Shown here one piece after another: positions 52,481-63,285 of a stretch of 64,000 nt of DNA. Source of the DNA: Sporocytophaga sp. (GTDB lineage: Bacteria; Bacteroidota; Bacteroidia; Cytophagales; Cytophagaceae); the NCBI GenBank assembly GCA_024707265.1, contig JANQAB010000006.1:67001-131000 (forward strand). Direction: 5' to 3'. A program made the translations under genes and the position numbers. The notes beneath the pieces were generated by a model that did not search any database, had not been told where the DNA came from, and was given only the letters and a program-made list of their open reading frames with translations. Positions within the stretch are counted from its first letter, which is position 1, and every line of letters begins with the position of its first letter.

Positions 52481-53240
52481 ATGATTGAAATAAAAAATAT
52501 ATCCAAGTCTTTTAATAATAAACAGGTTCTTCTCGACGTCACCGGACAATTTGTAAAGGGTAAAACGAATCTTATTATCGGGGCCAGTGGTACGGGTAAA
52601 AGTGTTTTGCTTAAATGTATCGTTGGATTGGTAAAGCCAGATGAAGGAACTATTTCTTTTGACGGGCGTGATTTTACTAACGCAGACTCTGAATTAAAAC
52701 AATCCATCCGAAGAGAAATCGGAATGCTATTTCAAGGCAGCGCTTTGTTTGATTCACAAACAGTGGAGGAAAATGTCATGTTTCCTCTTGACATGCTTAC
52801 CACGATGAAGCGTGATGAAAAAGATGGACAGGGCAAATGAATGTCTTAAAAGAGTGGGCCTTGAAAATGCAAACAAGCTATTTCCTTCGGAAATCAGTGG
52901 AGGAATGCAGAAAAGAGTGGGTATTGCCAGAGCCATTGTGATGAACTCCAGATACCTTTTCTGCGATGAACCAAACTCCGGTCTTGACCCTCAAACAGCC
53001 ATTAAGATTGACAATCTGATCAAGGATATTACGGAAGAGTATAACACTACTACAGTTGTAGTTACCCACGACATGAACTCTGTGCTAGAAATAGGCGAAC
53101 ATATTATGTTTATCTACAAAGGCCAGAAAGTATGGGAAGGGAGCAACAAAGATCTATTGGATACAGAGGTAAAAGAACTTCAGGATTTTATTTTTGCCAA
53201 CAAACTGATCAGAGATATGAAAGCGAAGAAAGACAGATAG
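52481..53240 (+). CDS. MlaF-like ABC transporter ATPase (frameshifted at an A5 run)
   Basis: The frame 52481-52840 carries Walker A GASGTGKS (34-41) and the Q-loop (MLFQGSALFDSQTVEENVMFPL). The frame 52812-53240 carries the signature EISGGMQKRVGIARAI, Walker B YLFCDEPNSGLDP and the H-loop VTHDM. They fuse at the A5 run 52818-52822: with one A fewer, KRDEK continues as MDRANECLKRVGL, giving 252 residues, normal for MlaF. Partner of the permease just upstream. Ends 14 bases before the convergent outer-membrane protein gene. Confidence 0.9.
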
Positions 53241-53254
53241 TCTTTCTTCCAACA

Positions 53255-56200
53255 TCAGAATAAGGCAGAAATCTGCATTCTGCCTATATGAATCATCTTA
53301 TTCTCTCCAGCTTTCCTTCCTTCGTAGTTAAAGGAAAGCTGCAATCCATTTGCCAGTCGCTCCTGCCAGTTGAAAGTCCAGGTAAAGTTATTGCCGGGCT
53401 GTAAGGCTTCCAGCATCTCATATCCCAATGGGGAATTCAGTGTTGTGGATTTAAAATCGCTTTTTATGTTCAGATATTTAACTACTGCATTGATAGTTCT
53501 TTTGGAAACCTTGTTAAACCTGACATCAAGACCAGATTCATAAATCAGTACCGTTTCTCCCTCCGATTCTGAGAATACATTTGCTTTATTGGTATATCCC
53601 AAAAGTGCAGTCAATCTTAGGTTATTTTTAGGCTGATATGCTGCTTCAGGACTGATTTTATAAGACTGAATTTCATAATTTCTATTGGCGAGAAAATCTG
53701 AATTGTTTTTCTTTAAACCATAACCCGCCTGCATTTTAAAACTTGAGAAACTATTGATATTTACTCTTGAACCAAACTTCAATTCATAGTTTTGCTTCCG
53801 TTCAAAACCTTGTACTAAAAATTGTTTGTTATCATTCACCAGATAGCTAAGATCCAAGCCATATTTCGGATTTGATCTGTTGTAAAACAAAGTAGAACGG
53901 ATAGCTTCCTGGATACTCAAAATATTCTGATCTTCTATGTTATTACTTACAGGGATGAACCTTCTCATCAAATCAGCGTCAGTAATTTTTTTATTGACAG
54001 TCCAGGAGGAAAAGCTTGAGAACCTTGAGAAAAACTGTTTTACTCTTTGGGGATTGGAAGCCCACTTTCTGGGAGCACTGGCGTCCAGTCGATAGTTGAA
54101 GGTATTTGTATAAGCCTTTATATATTCATCTGTAGGAACAAAAGTCTTAATAAACTCTCCGTTCGGATCATCATACTTTTTTTCAAAGAACTCATTCAGG
54201 TCCTGAATTTTATCACTGTTCAAATCTACCCAGACATGCGTTCCTTGCCCTGTTACAACGGGGATAAAGGCAATCTCCCTTTTTAATTCACGTCCTGTGC
54301 CAGTAGTAATTGTCAACTCGGAGCGAATATGTCTTTGCAGAATATCAGAGTTCCAGTCCAGCCTGCCCATTACGGTTTCTTCATTGGGCAGCCTGATACC
54401 ACTTACCATGTAGTTGTTCAGATACCTGTATGTTGAAATCAGATTTATCTGATTGTTATCATTGATTCTTGCTGAAAGGCCGGCATTGGTTGTCTGAGAC
54501 TTACTATCCCTGTATAGCTCCCCGTCAGCGTTCCGTTCATTATTTCTTACACTATAGTCAACAAAGTAGGTAATCTGAGTTGTATCACTGCTTTTTATGT
54601 ACATTTTCATTTCATCGTAGTACATATTGGAAGCAATGATTCTCCCTGTAGAATCTTTTATAATATTCTTGTCTTCAGTATAAGAAATTCCCGGAATAAA
54701 ATACCTGGTCGTATAGAAGGTATTCAGGTTAAATCTTTTTCCAATTCGCTTCTTTAGAAGCCGTATTGTTATTCATATAAAAAACATTGGACATCAGCTG
54801 CAGTTTGCCGAATGATTTGTTTGCCGATGCTGCATGCTGACTTCCGTTTACATCATTACCTCTGTCTCTGCGGCTGAATTTATAGGTGAATGCATTAGCA
54901 GGATCTTTGGCAAAAGACCAGAAAGTATTGAAGATATGATCCGAGGATTTCAGATCGCTATTGGCATTCCAGTCCCTGTCAAAGTCTGTTGACCGGACTC
55001 TGTCTATGAAAGCAAAGTCCTGTTCATCATATTCATAATCTATAGATCCTGAAAGTTTATAGGAAGGCAATCCCGAAAAAGTCCTGCCTTTATTGATATA
55101 GCCAATCTTGTAGGCTTTTCCTTTATCATCTTCACTATCCAATTCAGAATACAAATTCAGATCACTTTTGGAAAACCCAATCTCAGCGAAGACATAGTCA
55201 GTTTTGGTTAAAGCATACCCCCCGCCAATAGTGGCCATGTTTTTCATTTTTGGAGTAACGACAAGCAACACAGGCAAATAACTACCATTCCCGGGACCTA
55301 CATACTTATAAACTCTCCCATTTACCGTATTGATGTCCTGCACATAACTTCCTGCACCAAAAGCCACCTGCGTAAAGCTCAACTGAAACTTTGCACTGTC
55401 CGGGTTGGTGCTATAAGCATAAATAGGATTAGCCTGAGTGCCTATATTTTTATAGAGCACTTTGGTAGTGCTGAACTCAGAGACAGTATCCACACCGGGA
55501 ATAAAGGATTTATTGATCGAATCGCCAATCAGACTTAAAAAGTATTTATCCTGATTAGAAAGTTCATAGTTAATCGGCTTTTGAGGATTATCTTTCTCCT
55601 GATAAAAGTTAAAGTAAACATCGGCCTTCTTGTAAGTCTGATGATGACTGGCGTTTATAATACTTCTGGAATAATTTCTATCAGAATATTCAAAGTCAAC
55701 CCTGATACGGGAAAACTTTGTAATAAGAATATTATTGGTAAAAGTAATTTCAGCCTGATTGTAATCTATGATATAATCAAAATCAAATCCTCTGGTGAGT
55801 AATTTACCATCCAGATAGATTCTTTCAGAATTGGCCATGATAACAATAAACCTTTCTCCATTGGGTCCCCTCAGCCTGTAAGGGCCCTGCACACCTTCCA
55901 GCAGTTCATTAGGCATACCATACCCAAACTGCATACTGGAAAACTTTCCTTTCGAGAGTGCAGCACCGACTGAAGTGACGGAAGAAATTGTAGAATCCTT
56001 TTTATAAAAATAATCCCCCTGAACGCCCTGCACATTTCTGTAGTAGCGAAGGAAGTTTGAATTTTTATTTTTCATTACCACATCACCGGCGATGAGAGAG
56101 GCATTTTTACTTTGAAGCTGAACATATACTTTATCGAACTCCTGAATCTGCTGAGTATTTCCATCGGGCTGAAATGGTATATTTTGATCCGAGATCACAG

Positions 56201-56711
56201 CAGTGATTGAGACATCTTCAGAAAGTTTTCCTTCGAGCTGGAGGTTCAAAACAGAATTCACAAAAACGCTTTGATTATTTCCGAAAGATATTCCTCTGCT
56301 GATATTACCAGATTTATTCAGACCTGGTGAAGAGAACAATTCTTCTTTGGTCTGAGGCACTCCATATTTATAGGTAAAATCTTCGCGGTAATATGATCCT
56401 GAATCGTATGTTTTGCGATCTCTTTTGAATGCAGGCTTAGTAATATTGAATGGAAAAATTTGATAACAAAGAAATACAGAGTCCGGAGCATTATCCGATT
56501 TCAGTTTTACTACTTCCCCTTCCAGACTTATGATTGTTCCCGTAGCCGGATAAACGACTCTTAAAGATCCCGGAAAAATTGCTGTTGAATCCAGAACAAA
56601 AGGATCGGACGTGAACTTAACCCACTTGCACCTTTTGTTATCTATTTGACTAAAAGCAGAAGTTGATAGTAAAAAAAAATAAAGTAAAAGTATCCTGTAT
56701 TGATAATTCAT
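53255..56711 (-). CDS. Large SprA-reminiscent outer-membrane protein (frameshifted at a T5 run)
   Basis: Frames to 54729 and to 53255 form one protein of about 1151 residues if the plus-strand T5 run 54736-54740 is read as T4; NWKR then runs into FNLNTFYTTRYFIPG. ATG 56711 precedes a clear signal peptide (NYQYRILLLYFFLLSTSAFSQ); an ATG 16 codons upstream is less likely. The N-terminal third has GNISRGISFGNNQSVFVNSV, LNLQLEGKLSEDV, SDQNIPFQPDGNTQQIQEFD, a pattern shared with the T9SS translocon protein SprA. The rest is rich in amphipathic barrel strands. Probably a conserved giant outer-membrane barrel of Bacteroidota; its role is unknown. Confidence 0.75.
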
Positions 56712-56821
56712 TCCACCTGGATATTCAAATGATGTTTGAGACAAATGAATAACCTGCATGTAAAGTTAACCAAAGTAACCAAACTGATTAACATAAGACC
56801 GATGCTCTTGAAAATTTCAGA

Positions 56822-59800
56822 TCAATGAATTAATGGCAATTCAATAAAAAATGAAGTCCCTATTCCATCCTCAGTTGTAAACCAGATTTTGCCGCCTGCG
56901 TGTTCTACCCCTTTTTTGGCAACCGCAAGACCGATACCTGAACCGCTGAATTTAGTGCTGAAGTTAGGTATAAATACTTTACTCCTCACAGATTCAGGAA
57001 TTCCGGAACCATTGTCACGGATTTCAATCAAAAGATTTTTAGAATCTTCCTCCCTGAAAATGACTTGGATATGAGGTTTACGCTCATAAGGCACAGACTG
57101 GATTCCATTTAGAATCAAGTTAGTAAAGATACTATTCATAGCCTGTTCATCACCTATGACATAATATTTCCCAGCTTCCTTAAAAATCTCAACGACGGCA
57201 TCTTTGCTATTGTTGTACAGGTTTACCACACTTTCCGCAATTCCGGACACCTCAATTCTTTCAGACTTAGGATTAGGCATTTTTGCAAATGAAGAAAATG
57301 AAGTGGCGATTTCATTCAGATTGTTGATCTGATCCAAAAGAGTATTCAGGCTTCTCTGTGTAACAGCCTTTCCATTATCTGCTTCATCTTTCAGCATTCT
57401 TTGCAAATGCTGAATAGTAAGTTTCATTGGGGTAAGCGGATTTTTAATTTCATGAGCAACCTGCTTGGCCATTTCCCTCCAGGCCGACTCCTTTTCGCTT
57501 CTGGAAAGTGCGCGTTTACTTTCTTCCAGCTTTACAAGCATTTCGTTGTATTCACCCACAAGCAAACCAATTTCATCCTTGGATTTCCATTCTAGAGGTT
57601 CATTTTCCTCACCAAAAGAGGTCCGACGGATCCTGTGAGTAATGATTTTCAATGGATTGGTCAAAAGGTGACTTACAAAATAGGATAATGCAATAAAGAC
57701 AATAAAGATGGTGACAAATATATTGATGATGGTCGTCAATACCTCAATTACCTGCTTTTCAAGCTCTGCTTTTGATTCGAAGAAAGGGATACTCAGAATC
57801 CCCAGCAAATTCCCTGTTTCAAAGGACCGAATAGCTACATATACATTTTTATAGTTAAGCTTTCCGACAGATTCGGTAAGCATCACAACATTTTTTCTGG
57901 TCTCAATGATGCCTGAATAAGCCTTAGGATTCATCATTTCAGAAACAATTCCGGCATTGTAAATGGCAGGCTGACTGGAGATCAGCAATTTTCCGCCGTT
58001 ATTAAAAATATTAATATCAGACTCCGTAAACTGCGATACTTGCAGTACTGTATTTTCCAGTTTTTCCCTTTTTGTATTGTCCTTCTTATACCCCTCAACG
58101 TAAACTGAAATATTGCCGCTTATGCTTTCTGCCTTTTTAATAAAGGCTTTATATAGGTTTTCTCTGTAAGTATTACTGATAATACTCAGTGTAATAACAC
58201 TCACAATGAACAGAGGCAGGAAAAAGGCAATATTCAGGTAAATCTGAATTTTTGCCGATAAGCTCATGGTGTCTTTCTTAAACCTGAACAGAACTGCATA
58301 TCCTACTATGAATAATAGTATACTGACTATCAGGATGAGAAATAGGAATGAAAAATTGGAAAATATATCTGCATAAGCATATTCCGGGGAAGAGACCACT
58401 ATGATCTTCCCATTGCCCGGTCTGAATGCAAGATGGTGGAATCCTTTTAGCTTGACGCCTTCGTTATAAATCCTTTTATTGGAAAGGTCAATAACAGAAA
58501 GGTTTTTGTCATAATTAAAATTACCAGAACTATACAATAAGGCACTGTCTGAAAATACAGCATAATGATAGTTCTTATTATCAAAGTTTTCAAAGACTTT
58601 TTTATCAAGGAAAAGCTCAGGATACACGCTGTTGGGAATGATCTTTCTATGCTTTAATTCAATAATGATATACCCGATAATGACATTATTTTTCTCAATT
58701 TCATTAAAGCATATATACCTTCTGAATCCGTCCTTCAGATTTTCCTTTTGAAAGTAAATATTCTTATACTCCGTTCTGTGCTGGCCTTTCTTTAGCTCTG
58801 ACAATAACTCAAAATAGTTGGCATAATATGATTTCTTTTCAAAGACATCCCCAGAGGCATCAAATACCGAAACTGCAACATCATATTTATCAAAATAGTT
58901 AGACAGATAAATCTTCTTGATCTTTTGTTCAATAATATCTTTCGAAGAAAAGGGAGTAACAAGCCTGCTTTTAATAAAGATATCTTCCTTTATTTTCTTA
59001 GAAGCATCTGACAAAAGATATTCACCTAAGACGTCATTATCTATGACTAACTGAGAGGCAAATTTCTGTTTTCTTATTACCTCTTTTTCTTCCTGGGTCA
59101 CATAGATGGAAACCGCAGCTGTAAAGGCTGACAGCAATCCGGAAAATATCAGATAGATATAAGTTCCATAACGAAATCTTATAAACTGTCTTGGCAGTTT
59201 AAGGAATGATATAACTAATATATAGACCAGACAGGCAAGACTTACCGATATAGAAATTCCACCGAGGATAAAATAAGAAAAGACAGAAAATATAGACCAC
59301 GCTATGATACTAGCCCAGATGATTTTTAAAATCTGGTTATCACAGAAGAACTGTAATACCCTAACAATCAAATGGAGTAATAAAAACAGGTTTATAGAGG
59401 CAAAAACAAGAGCAACAATTGATGATATCCGGAAAAATCCGAAACTAATATCTGTTGTAATATCAATTGACCACGTCGAGTTAAGCGATATGGCTCTTAA
59501 GATAAAGAAAAACTGATGCTGAATCAGTAATGCCAGGATGATCAATATTACTGAAAATGCTTTTCTGAAAATTCTGGAAAGGTTATTCGCCTTTTGTAAT
59601 AATCTTGAACGGTGGAAGTTCATAAATACAAAAAGCCCAGTCAGAAAAAGGAAGATAAAGTTCAGCAATAAGTCACCTAATGAAGGAGACAAAACAGATG
59701 AAGCAAAGTACTTTGGATTAAACAGGCCCATATCCGACAAAAATGAAGGATAATTTAAAAATAGCATTGCAATTCTTATCACCAGGAGGTTCAATACAAG

Positions 59801-60538
59801 AATTACTGTAGCAAGATCAAAATTCTTTTCAGAAATTTTTAAAGCGACCCTGTAAATGGCAGTAACAAGAAAAGCCAAGGCCAGAAAGCTAAGGATTATA
59901 TAGGTAAATAAAAGAGAACTGCTCTTGATTTTATTGATTTCAAAAAACTCAATAGAAAACAGAAATTCATTTTGAGGAGAATGTATATTTAAATCAGGAT
60001 CATTGGCGGGATTAGCCAGAACACGCACATTGTTATCATTAATGATAGGCTTAAATGCAACCATATCATTAAATGTCGCGGGCTGATTGATATATGCTCT
60101 TACAGGTGTTAAGAAATAAACTTCAAAAACATCCTTTTCCGTAACTAATTTCTTTTGCGATACAAGGTATTTACCTGTTTTCTGAAATAGAATTTTCTCA
60201 GAATACTCCCCTTTAACATGATCATAAAGAGGAACAAACCTGAAGTCTGACCAGTAAATAAGCTGTTTATTTTTGAAAATGTAATAAGGGTAATCAGATG
60301 GTATATTTAAACTTGAAAATGAATATCTTGATTTATTTTCAAGGGTATTAAACAGAAGCTCAGAGGACTTCTCATTTTTTTGTAGGAAAAGTTCAATTTG
60401 CCCGGAAATAGCATTGACAATCTTTTTTTTATTAATTGTTTCACTGCTATTATTAAAAAAATTCCAGGTTACGAATGATAATAGAAAAAACAGAAGGGAT
60501 AAAAATAGAAATATGTTCTTTCTTAAAAGATTTTTCAA
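56822..60538 (-). CDS. Giant membrane sensor histidine kinase (NtrY-like)
   Basis: 1238 residues. The N-terminal ~500 residues have numerous membrane helices with a periplasmic insertion. A second periplasmic block and a helix pair follow, then HAMP (about 945-1000, LTNPLKIITHRIRRTSFG). The DHp box is EMAKQVAHEIKNPLTPMKLT (phospho-His 1029), and HATPase_c has the N box at about 1134, DNGSGIP (1175-1181) and GSGIGL (about 1199). The H-box follows the NtrY type. No response regulator is adjacent, so it is an orphan here. TTG start at 60538. It follows the oxidase cluster by 40 bases, so respiratory control is possible (inference). Confidence 0.9.
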   Translation of the reverse strand: MKNLLRKNIFLFLSLLFFLLSFVTWNFFNNSSETINKKKIVNAISGQIELFLQKNEKSSELLFNTLENKSRYSFSSLNIPSDYPYYIFKNKQLIYWSDFRFVPLYDHVKGEYSEKILFQKTGKYLVSQKKLVTEKDVFEVYFLTPVRAYINQPATFNDMVAFKPIINDNNVRVLANPANDPDLNIHSPQNEFLFSIEFFEINKIKSSSLLFTYIILSFLALAFLVTAIYRVALKISEKNFDLATVILVLNLLVIRIAMLFLNYPSFLSDMGLFNPKYFASSVLSPSLGDLLLNFIFLFLTGLFVFMNFHRSRLLQKANNLSRIFRKAFSVILIILALLIQHQFFFILRAISLNSTWSIDITTDISFGFFRISSIVALVFASINLFLLLHLIVRVLQFFCDNQILKIIWASIIAWSIFSVFSYFILGGISISVSLACLVYILVISFLKLPRQFIRFRYGTYIYLIFSGLLSAFTAAVSIYVTQEEKEVIRKQKFASQLVIDNDVLGEYLLSDASKKIKEDIFIKSRLVTPFSSKDIIEQKIKKIYLSNYFDKYDVAVSVFDASGDVFEKKSYYANYFELLSELKKGQHRTEYKNIYFQKENLKDGFRRYICFNEIEKNNVIIGYIIIELKHRKIIPNSVYPELFLDKKVFENFDNKNYHYAVFSDSALLYSSGNFNYDKNLSVIDLSNKRIYNEGVKLKGFHHLAFRPGNGKIIVVSSPEYAYADIFSNFSFLFLILIVSILLFIVGYAVLFRFKKDTMSLSAKIQIYLNIAFFLPLFIVSVITLSIISNTYRENLYKAFIKKAESISGNISVYVEGYKKDNTKREKLENTVLQVSQFTESDINIFNNGGKLLISSQPAIYNAGIVSEMMNPKAYSGIIETRKNVVMLTESVGKLNYKNVYVAIRSFETGNLLGILSIPFFESKAELEKQVIEVLTTIINIFVTIFIVFIALSYFVSHLLTNPLKIITHRIRRTSFGEENEPLEWKSKDEIGLLVGEYNEMLVKLEESKRALSRSEKESAWREMAKQVAHEIKNPLTPMKLTIQHLQRMLKDEADNGKAVTQRSLNTLLDQINNLNEIATSFSSFAKMPNPKSERIEVSGIAESVVNLYNNSKDAVVEIFKEAGKYYVIGDEQAMNSIFTNLILNGIQSVPYERKPHIQVIFREEDSKNLLIEIRDNGSGIPESVRSKVFIPNFSTKFSGSGIGLAVAKKGVEHAGGKIWFTTEDGIGTSFFIELPLIH

Positions 60539-60578
60539 GGTATCAATCGTAAGAGGTATACATTAAGATAACGAAGAT

Positions 60579-60857
60579 TTATTTGGCAAATTTTGATTTG
60601 ATTTTGTCCAGGAATTGCTGTTTTTCACTATCCTTTTTACTGCTTTTATACCAGAAAAAAGCAATAAAGCTGCCAATAATGTATGGGACACTCATGAGGT
60701 ATAAAATTCCTTTATTCAAGCCCTGCCCTATCCCTTGTCCGGATTCCACATTATCCGTAACAGTAGCTTTACACATAGCACATTGGGCCAGTAAATCACT
60801 AGATCCGGCCATCATTACTACAAAAACAAGTATCAAAACAAAGATCACCTTTTTCAT
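60579..60857 (-). CDS. Small CxxC membrane protein of the oxidase cluster
   Basis: 92 residues: signal-like helix (KKVIFVLILVFVVMMAGSS), CAMCKATV motif (Cys26/Cys29, C-x2-C), then one membrane helix (YLMSVPYIIGSFIAFFWY) and a basic tail. Often found beside SCO1/DUF420 in Bacteroidota; the CxxC suggests a role in heme or copper handling for oxidase assembly (inference). Confidence 0.75.
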   Translation of the reverse strand: MKKVIFVLILVFVVMMAGSSDLLAQCAMCKATVTDNVESGQGIGQGLNKGILYLMSVPYIIGSFIAFFWYKSSKKDSEKQQFLDKIKSKFAK

Positions 60858-60870
60858 ATTGACAGAAATT

Positions 60871-61474
60871 TTAAGCTCTATAATAAGGACTAATCATTAA
60901 ATAAATTATAACCCCTGTAACAGCTACATACAACCAGATTGGAAAAGTCCATTTGACAATTTTCACGTGTTTTGAAAGCTGATTGGATATTCCAAAGTAA
61001 ATAGCAAATAAAACAAAGGGCACAACTACTGCTGCCAATATAATATGGGTAAACAGAATGATATAATAAATAGTTCTGGTGAAACCGACAGCAGCTATTT
61101 CAGCAGCATCCAATGCTAGATTATGATCAATATCTCCGTATTTTGTTTGCGGCCCATGATAATGATAAATTACATAAGAAATAAGAAAAAGACTTGAAAG
61201 ACAAAAAAGAAATCAGCATTGCTGTTCTATGTAATCTTGCATCTTTTTTAAATTTTATAAAGTAAAACCCTGCTAAAAGTGCGATAGAGGTACAGGTGTT
61301 TAATACCGCATTAAGATGAGGTAAAAAAGAAACATCCAAATCACCCAGTTTACCTGTTTGGGGAAGGTAAAACAGCACAGAAACCAATACTGGTATAGTT
61401 ACTGACAGGATACTAATGATAATCAGATAGAGATTATCTTTTTTTTCAATAAGAGGATTAATTTGCGTATTCAT
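60871..61474 (-). CDS. DUF420 family membrane protein (frameshifted at an A6 run)
   Basis: Frame 61474-61127 and frame 61113-60871 make one ~200-residue protein if the plus-strand A6 run 61203-61208 is read as A5. The join then reads SFCLSSLFLISYVIYHYHGPQ and continues to LDAAEIAAVGFTRTIYYIILFTHIILAAVVVPFVLFAIYF. Five membrane helices and conserved His as in DUF420, a family linked to cytochrome oxidase clusters. It overlaps sco1 by 17 bases. Confidence 0.83.
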
Positions 61475-62120
61475 ATTGCAGAACTTGTATTTCAGTGATT
61501 AAGCGATCCACTTCTTCAGAATCTGTTCCATTATAATATCCTCTGATCCGGCCTTCTTTATCTATTAGAACGAGTTTCTCACTATGGATAAAATCAAGAG
61601 GTCTTTCTCTATCTTCCATAGCAGTAATGAAAAATCCTTTCTGGGCAAGAGTATAGATAGAATCCTTCGTACCGGTAAGGAAATTCCATTTCTCAGGAAT
61701 TGCCCCATATCTTTGGGCATATGATTTCAATACTGCAACTGTATCATATTCAGGATCGACAGTAAATGAAAGGATCTGAAATTGAGGATCTTCTTTGAAT
61801 TTTTCCTGGACTCTGATAAGCTGATTTGTCATTTGAGGACAAATTCCCGGGCAACGCGAAAAGAAAAAATCAACAACAAGAATTTTTCCTTTTGCCTCTT
61901 TCCCTTTAGTTTCTATCCCATCCTGATTTTTAAAGGAGAAATCAGGGATTTCATGCGCTTCCGTTATAGTATATTGTCCTCTATCATTTAAAACTGAATC
62001 TGTTGCAAAAAAAACAGGAAGTTTATAATGATTTTTCCCAAAGAACTTAAAATACTGAAAAAGAAAAACCGGTATTACCAGAAGTAAAACTAGTATACCG
62101 GTTTTAATAATTTTATTCAT
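61458..62120 (-). CDS. SCO1/SenC copper chaperone for cytochrome oxidase
   Basis: 220 residues, N-terminal membrane anchor (about 6-24), thioredoxin fold. Copper ligands: Cys90 and Cys94 in SRCPGICPQM and His179 in LDFIHSEKL. Delivers copper to the CuA site of subunit II or acts as a thiol reductase. Located between subunit IV and DUF420 genes. Confidence 0.93.
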   Translation of the reverse strand: MNKIIKTGILVLLLVIPVFLFQYFKFFGKNHYKLPVFFATDSVLNDRGQYTITEAHEIPDFSFKNQDGIETKGKEAKGKILVVDFFFSRCPGICPQMTNQLIRVQEKFKEDPQFQILSFTVDPEYDTVAVLKSYAQRYGAIPEKWNFLTGTKDSIYTLAQKGFFITAMEDRERPLDFIHSEKLVLIDKEGRIRGYYNGTDSEEVDRLITEIQVLQYEYAN

Positions 62121-62127
62121 TATCTGA

Positions 62128-62493
62128 TTATTTAACTAAACCAGCGTACCATTGCCAAAGATTTCTGAAATACAAAATTGCATTTCCTTCAACTAATAGG
62201 GCTACTATTAACCAAACGATAAAAAGCGTTGGTATTACAATCGACCAGATTAAAGTTTTTGCCTCATATTTAAGGTGCATAAATTCTGCTACTATGTAGA
62301 AAGATTTTACGAACGTTAACAGAACAAATATAGATGTAAGTAATACACCTCTTTCCATTGTAAATGCTAATAAGAACTCTATTGCAGTTACAACCGCAAG
62401 GATAAGAGCTGTCATCCAGATTTTTTTAATTTTCTCTTTATCCTTTGGAAGCACCTGAGGAGCATGTGCTGTTGTATGATGACCGTGTCCCAT
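62128..62493 (-). CDS. Cytochrome c oxidase subunit IV (caa3 type)
   Basis: 121 residues, three membrane helices (IWMTALILAVVTAIEFLLAFTM, LLTSIFVLLTFVKSFYIVAEF, LIWSIVIPTLFIVWLIVALLVEG) and a His-rich N-terminus (GHGHHTTAH). Matches the COX4/CyoD-like prokaryotic subunit by position and topology. Confidence 0.85.
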   Translation of the reverse strand: MGHGHHTTAHAPQVLPKDKEKIKKIWMTALILAVVTAIEFLLAFTMERGVLLTSIFVLLTFVKSFYIVAEFMHLKYEAKTLIWSIVIPTLFIVWLIVALLVEGNAILYFRNLWQWYAGLVK

Positions 62494-62520
62494 AATTTTA
62501 TATCAACTTAAATATTTAAA

Positions 62521-63265
62521 TTAAACCAGATAGAAGAAAGTAAATACAAACACCCAAACAAGGTCTACAAAGTGCCAGTAAAGACCTACTTTCTCAACCA
62601 TTTCATAATGACCAAGTCTTTCATAAGTTCCGATAGCAACATTATAGAATACGATCATATTAATAATTACCCCACTTAGTACGTGTGTACCGTGGAAACC
62701 AGTGATAAAGAAGAACAAGTCTGCAAATAATACCGGACCGTATTCATTTTGATGAAGGTTAGCACCGAAGAACATGGTTCCGTCAGCTAACATTCTACCT
62801 TTATCACCTATTATAAAGATCGCCCATTCCCAAGCCTGGCAGCCTAAAAAGGCAGCACCACCAATGATTGTCCAAAGCATCCACTTTAACACTTCTTCTT
62901 TATCCATTCTATGACCAGCTTCAACAGCAAGAACCATTGTAACACTACTCATAATAAGGATAAATGTCATAATTCCCACAAAAACAAGAGGATATGGATC
63001 ATGAGTAAAAGGAATGTGTGTAAACACTTTTTCAGGCACTGGCCAATAATTCGCTGAAGGTACGAAATCAGCTATTTTCCCTGTATATGCATTATGTGCA
63101 AATCTGCTTAAACCGTAAGTAATTAATAATCCGGAAAAGCTTAAAGCATCAGAAAGCAGGAAAAACCACATCATCAGCTTTCCATAACTTGCCTTAAGGG
63201 GTTCAGCACCTCCACCCCACAAACTTCTTTTTTTCTTTTTCGTCAATGACTGCTGTTGTTGCCAT
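62521..63265 (-). CDS. Cytochrome c oxidase subunit III (frameshifted near the start)
   Basis: Heme-copper oxidase subunit III with five to six helices; FHGTHVLSGVIINMIVF and LYWHFVDLVWVFVF are diagnostic. The intact frame starts at ATG 63246 (TKKKKRSLWGGG), 241 residues. An ATG at 63265 gives MATTAVIDEKE, and with the plus-strand T7 run 63228-63234 read as T6 it continues into KRSLWGGGAEPLKASYGKLMMW, the usual N-terminus of this protein. So the likely true start is 63265 (247 residues); the shorter frame may still work. Confidence 0.88.
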
Positions 63266-63285
63266 GTTGTTATTTTTATGAAAAA

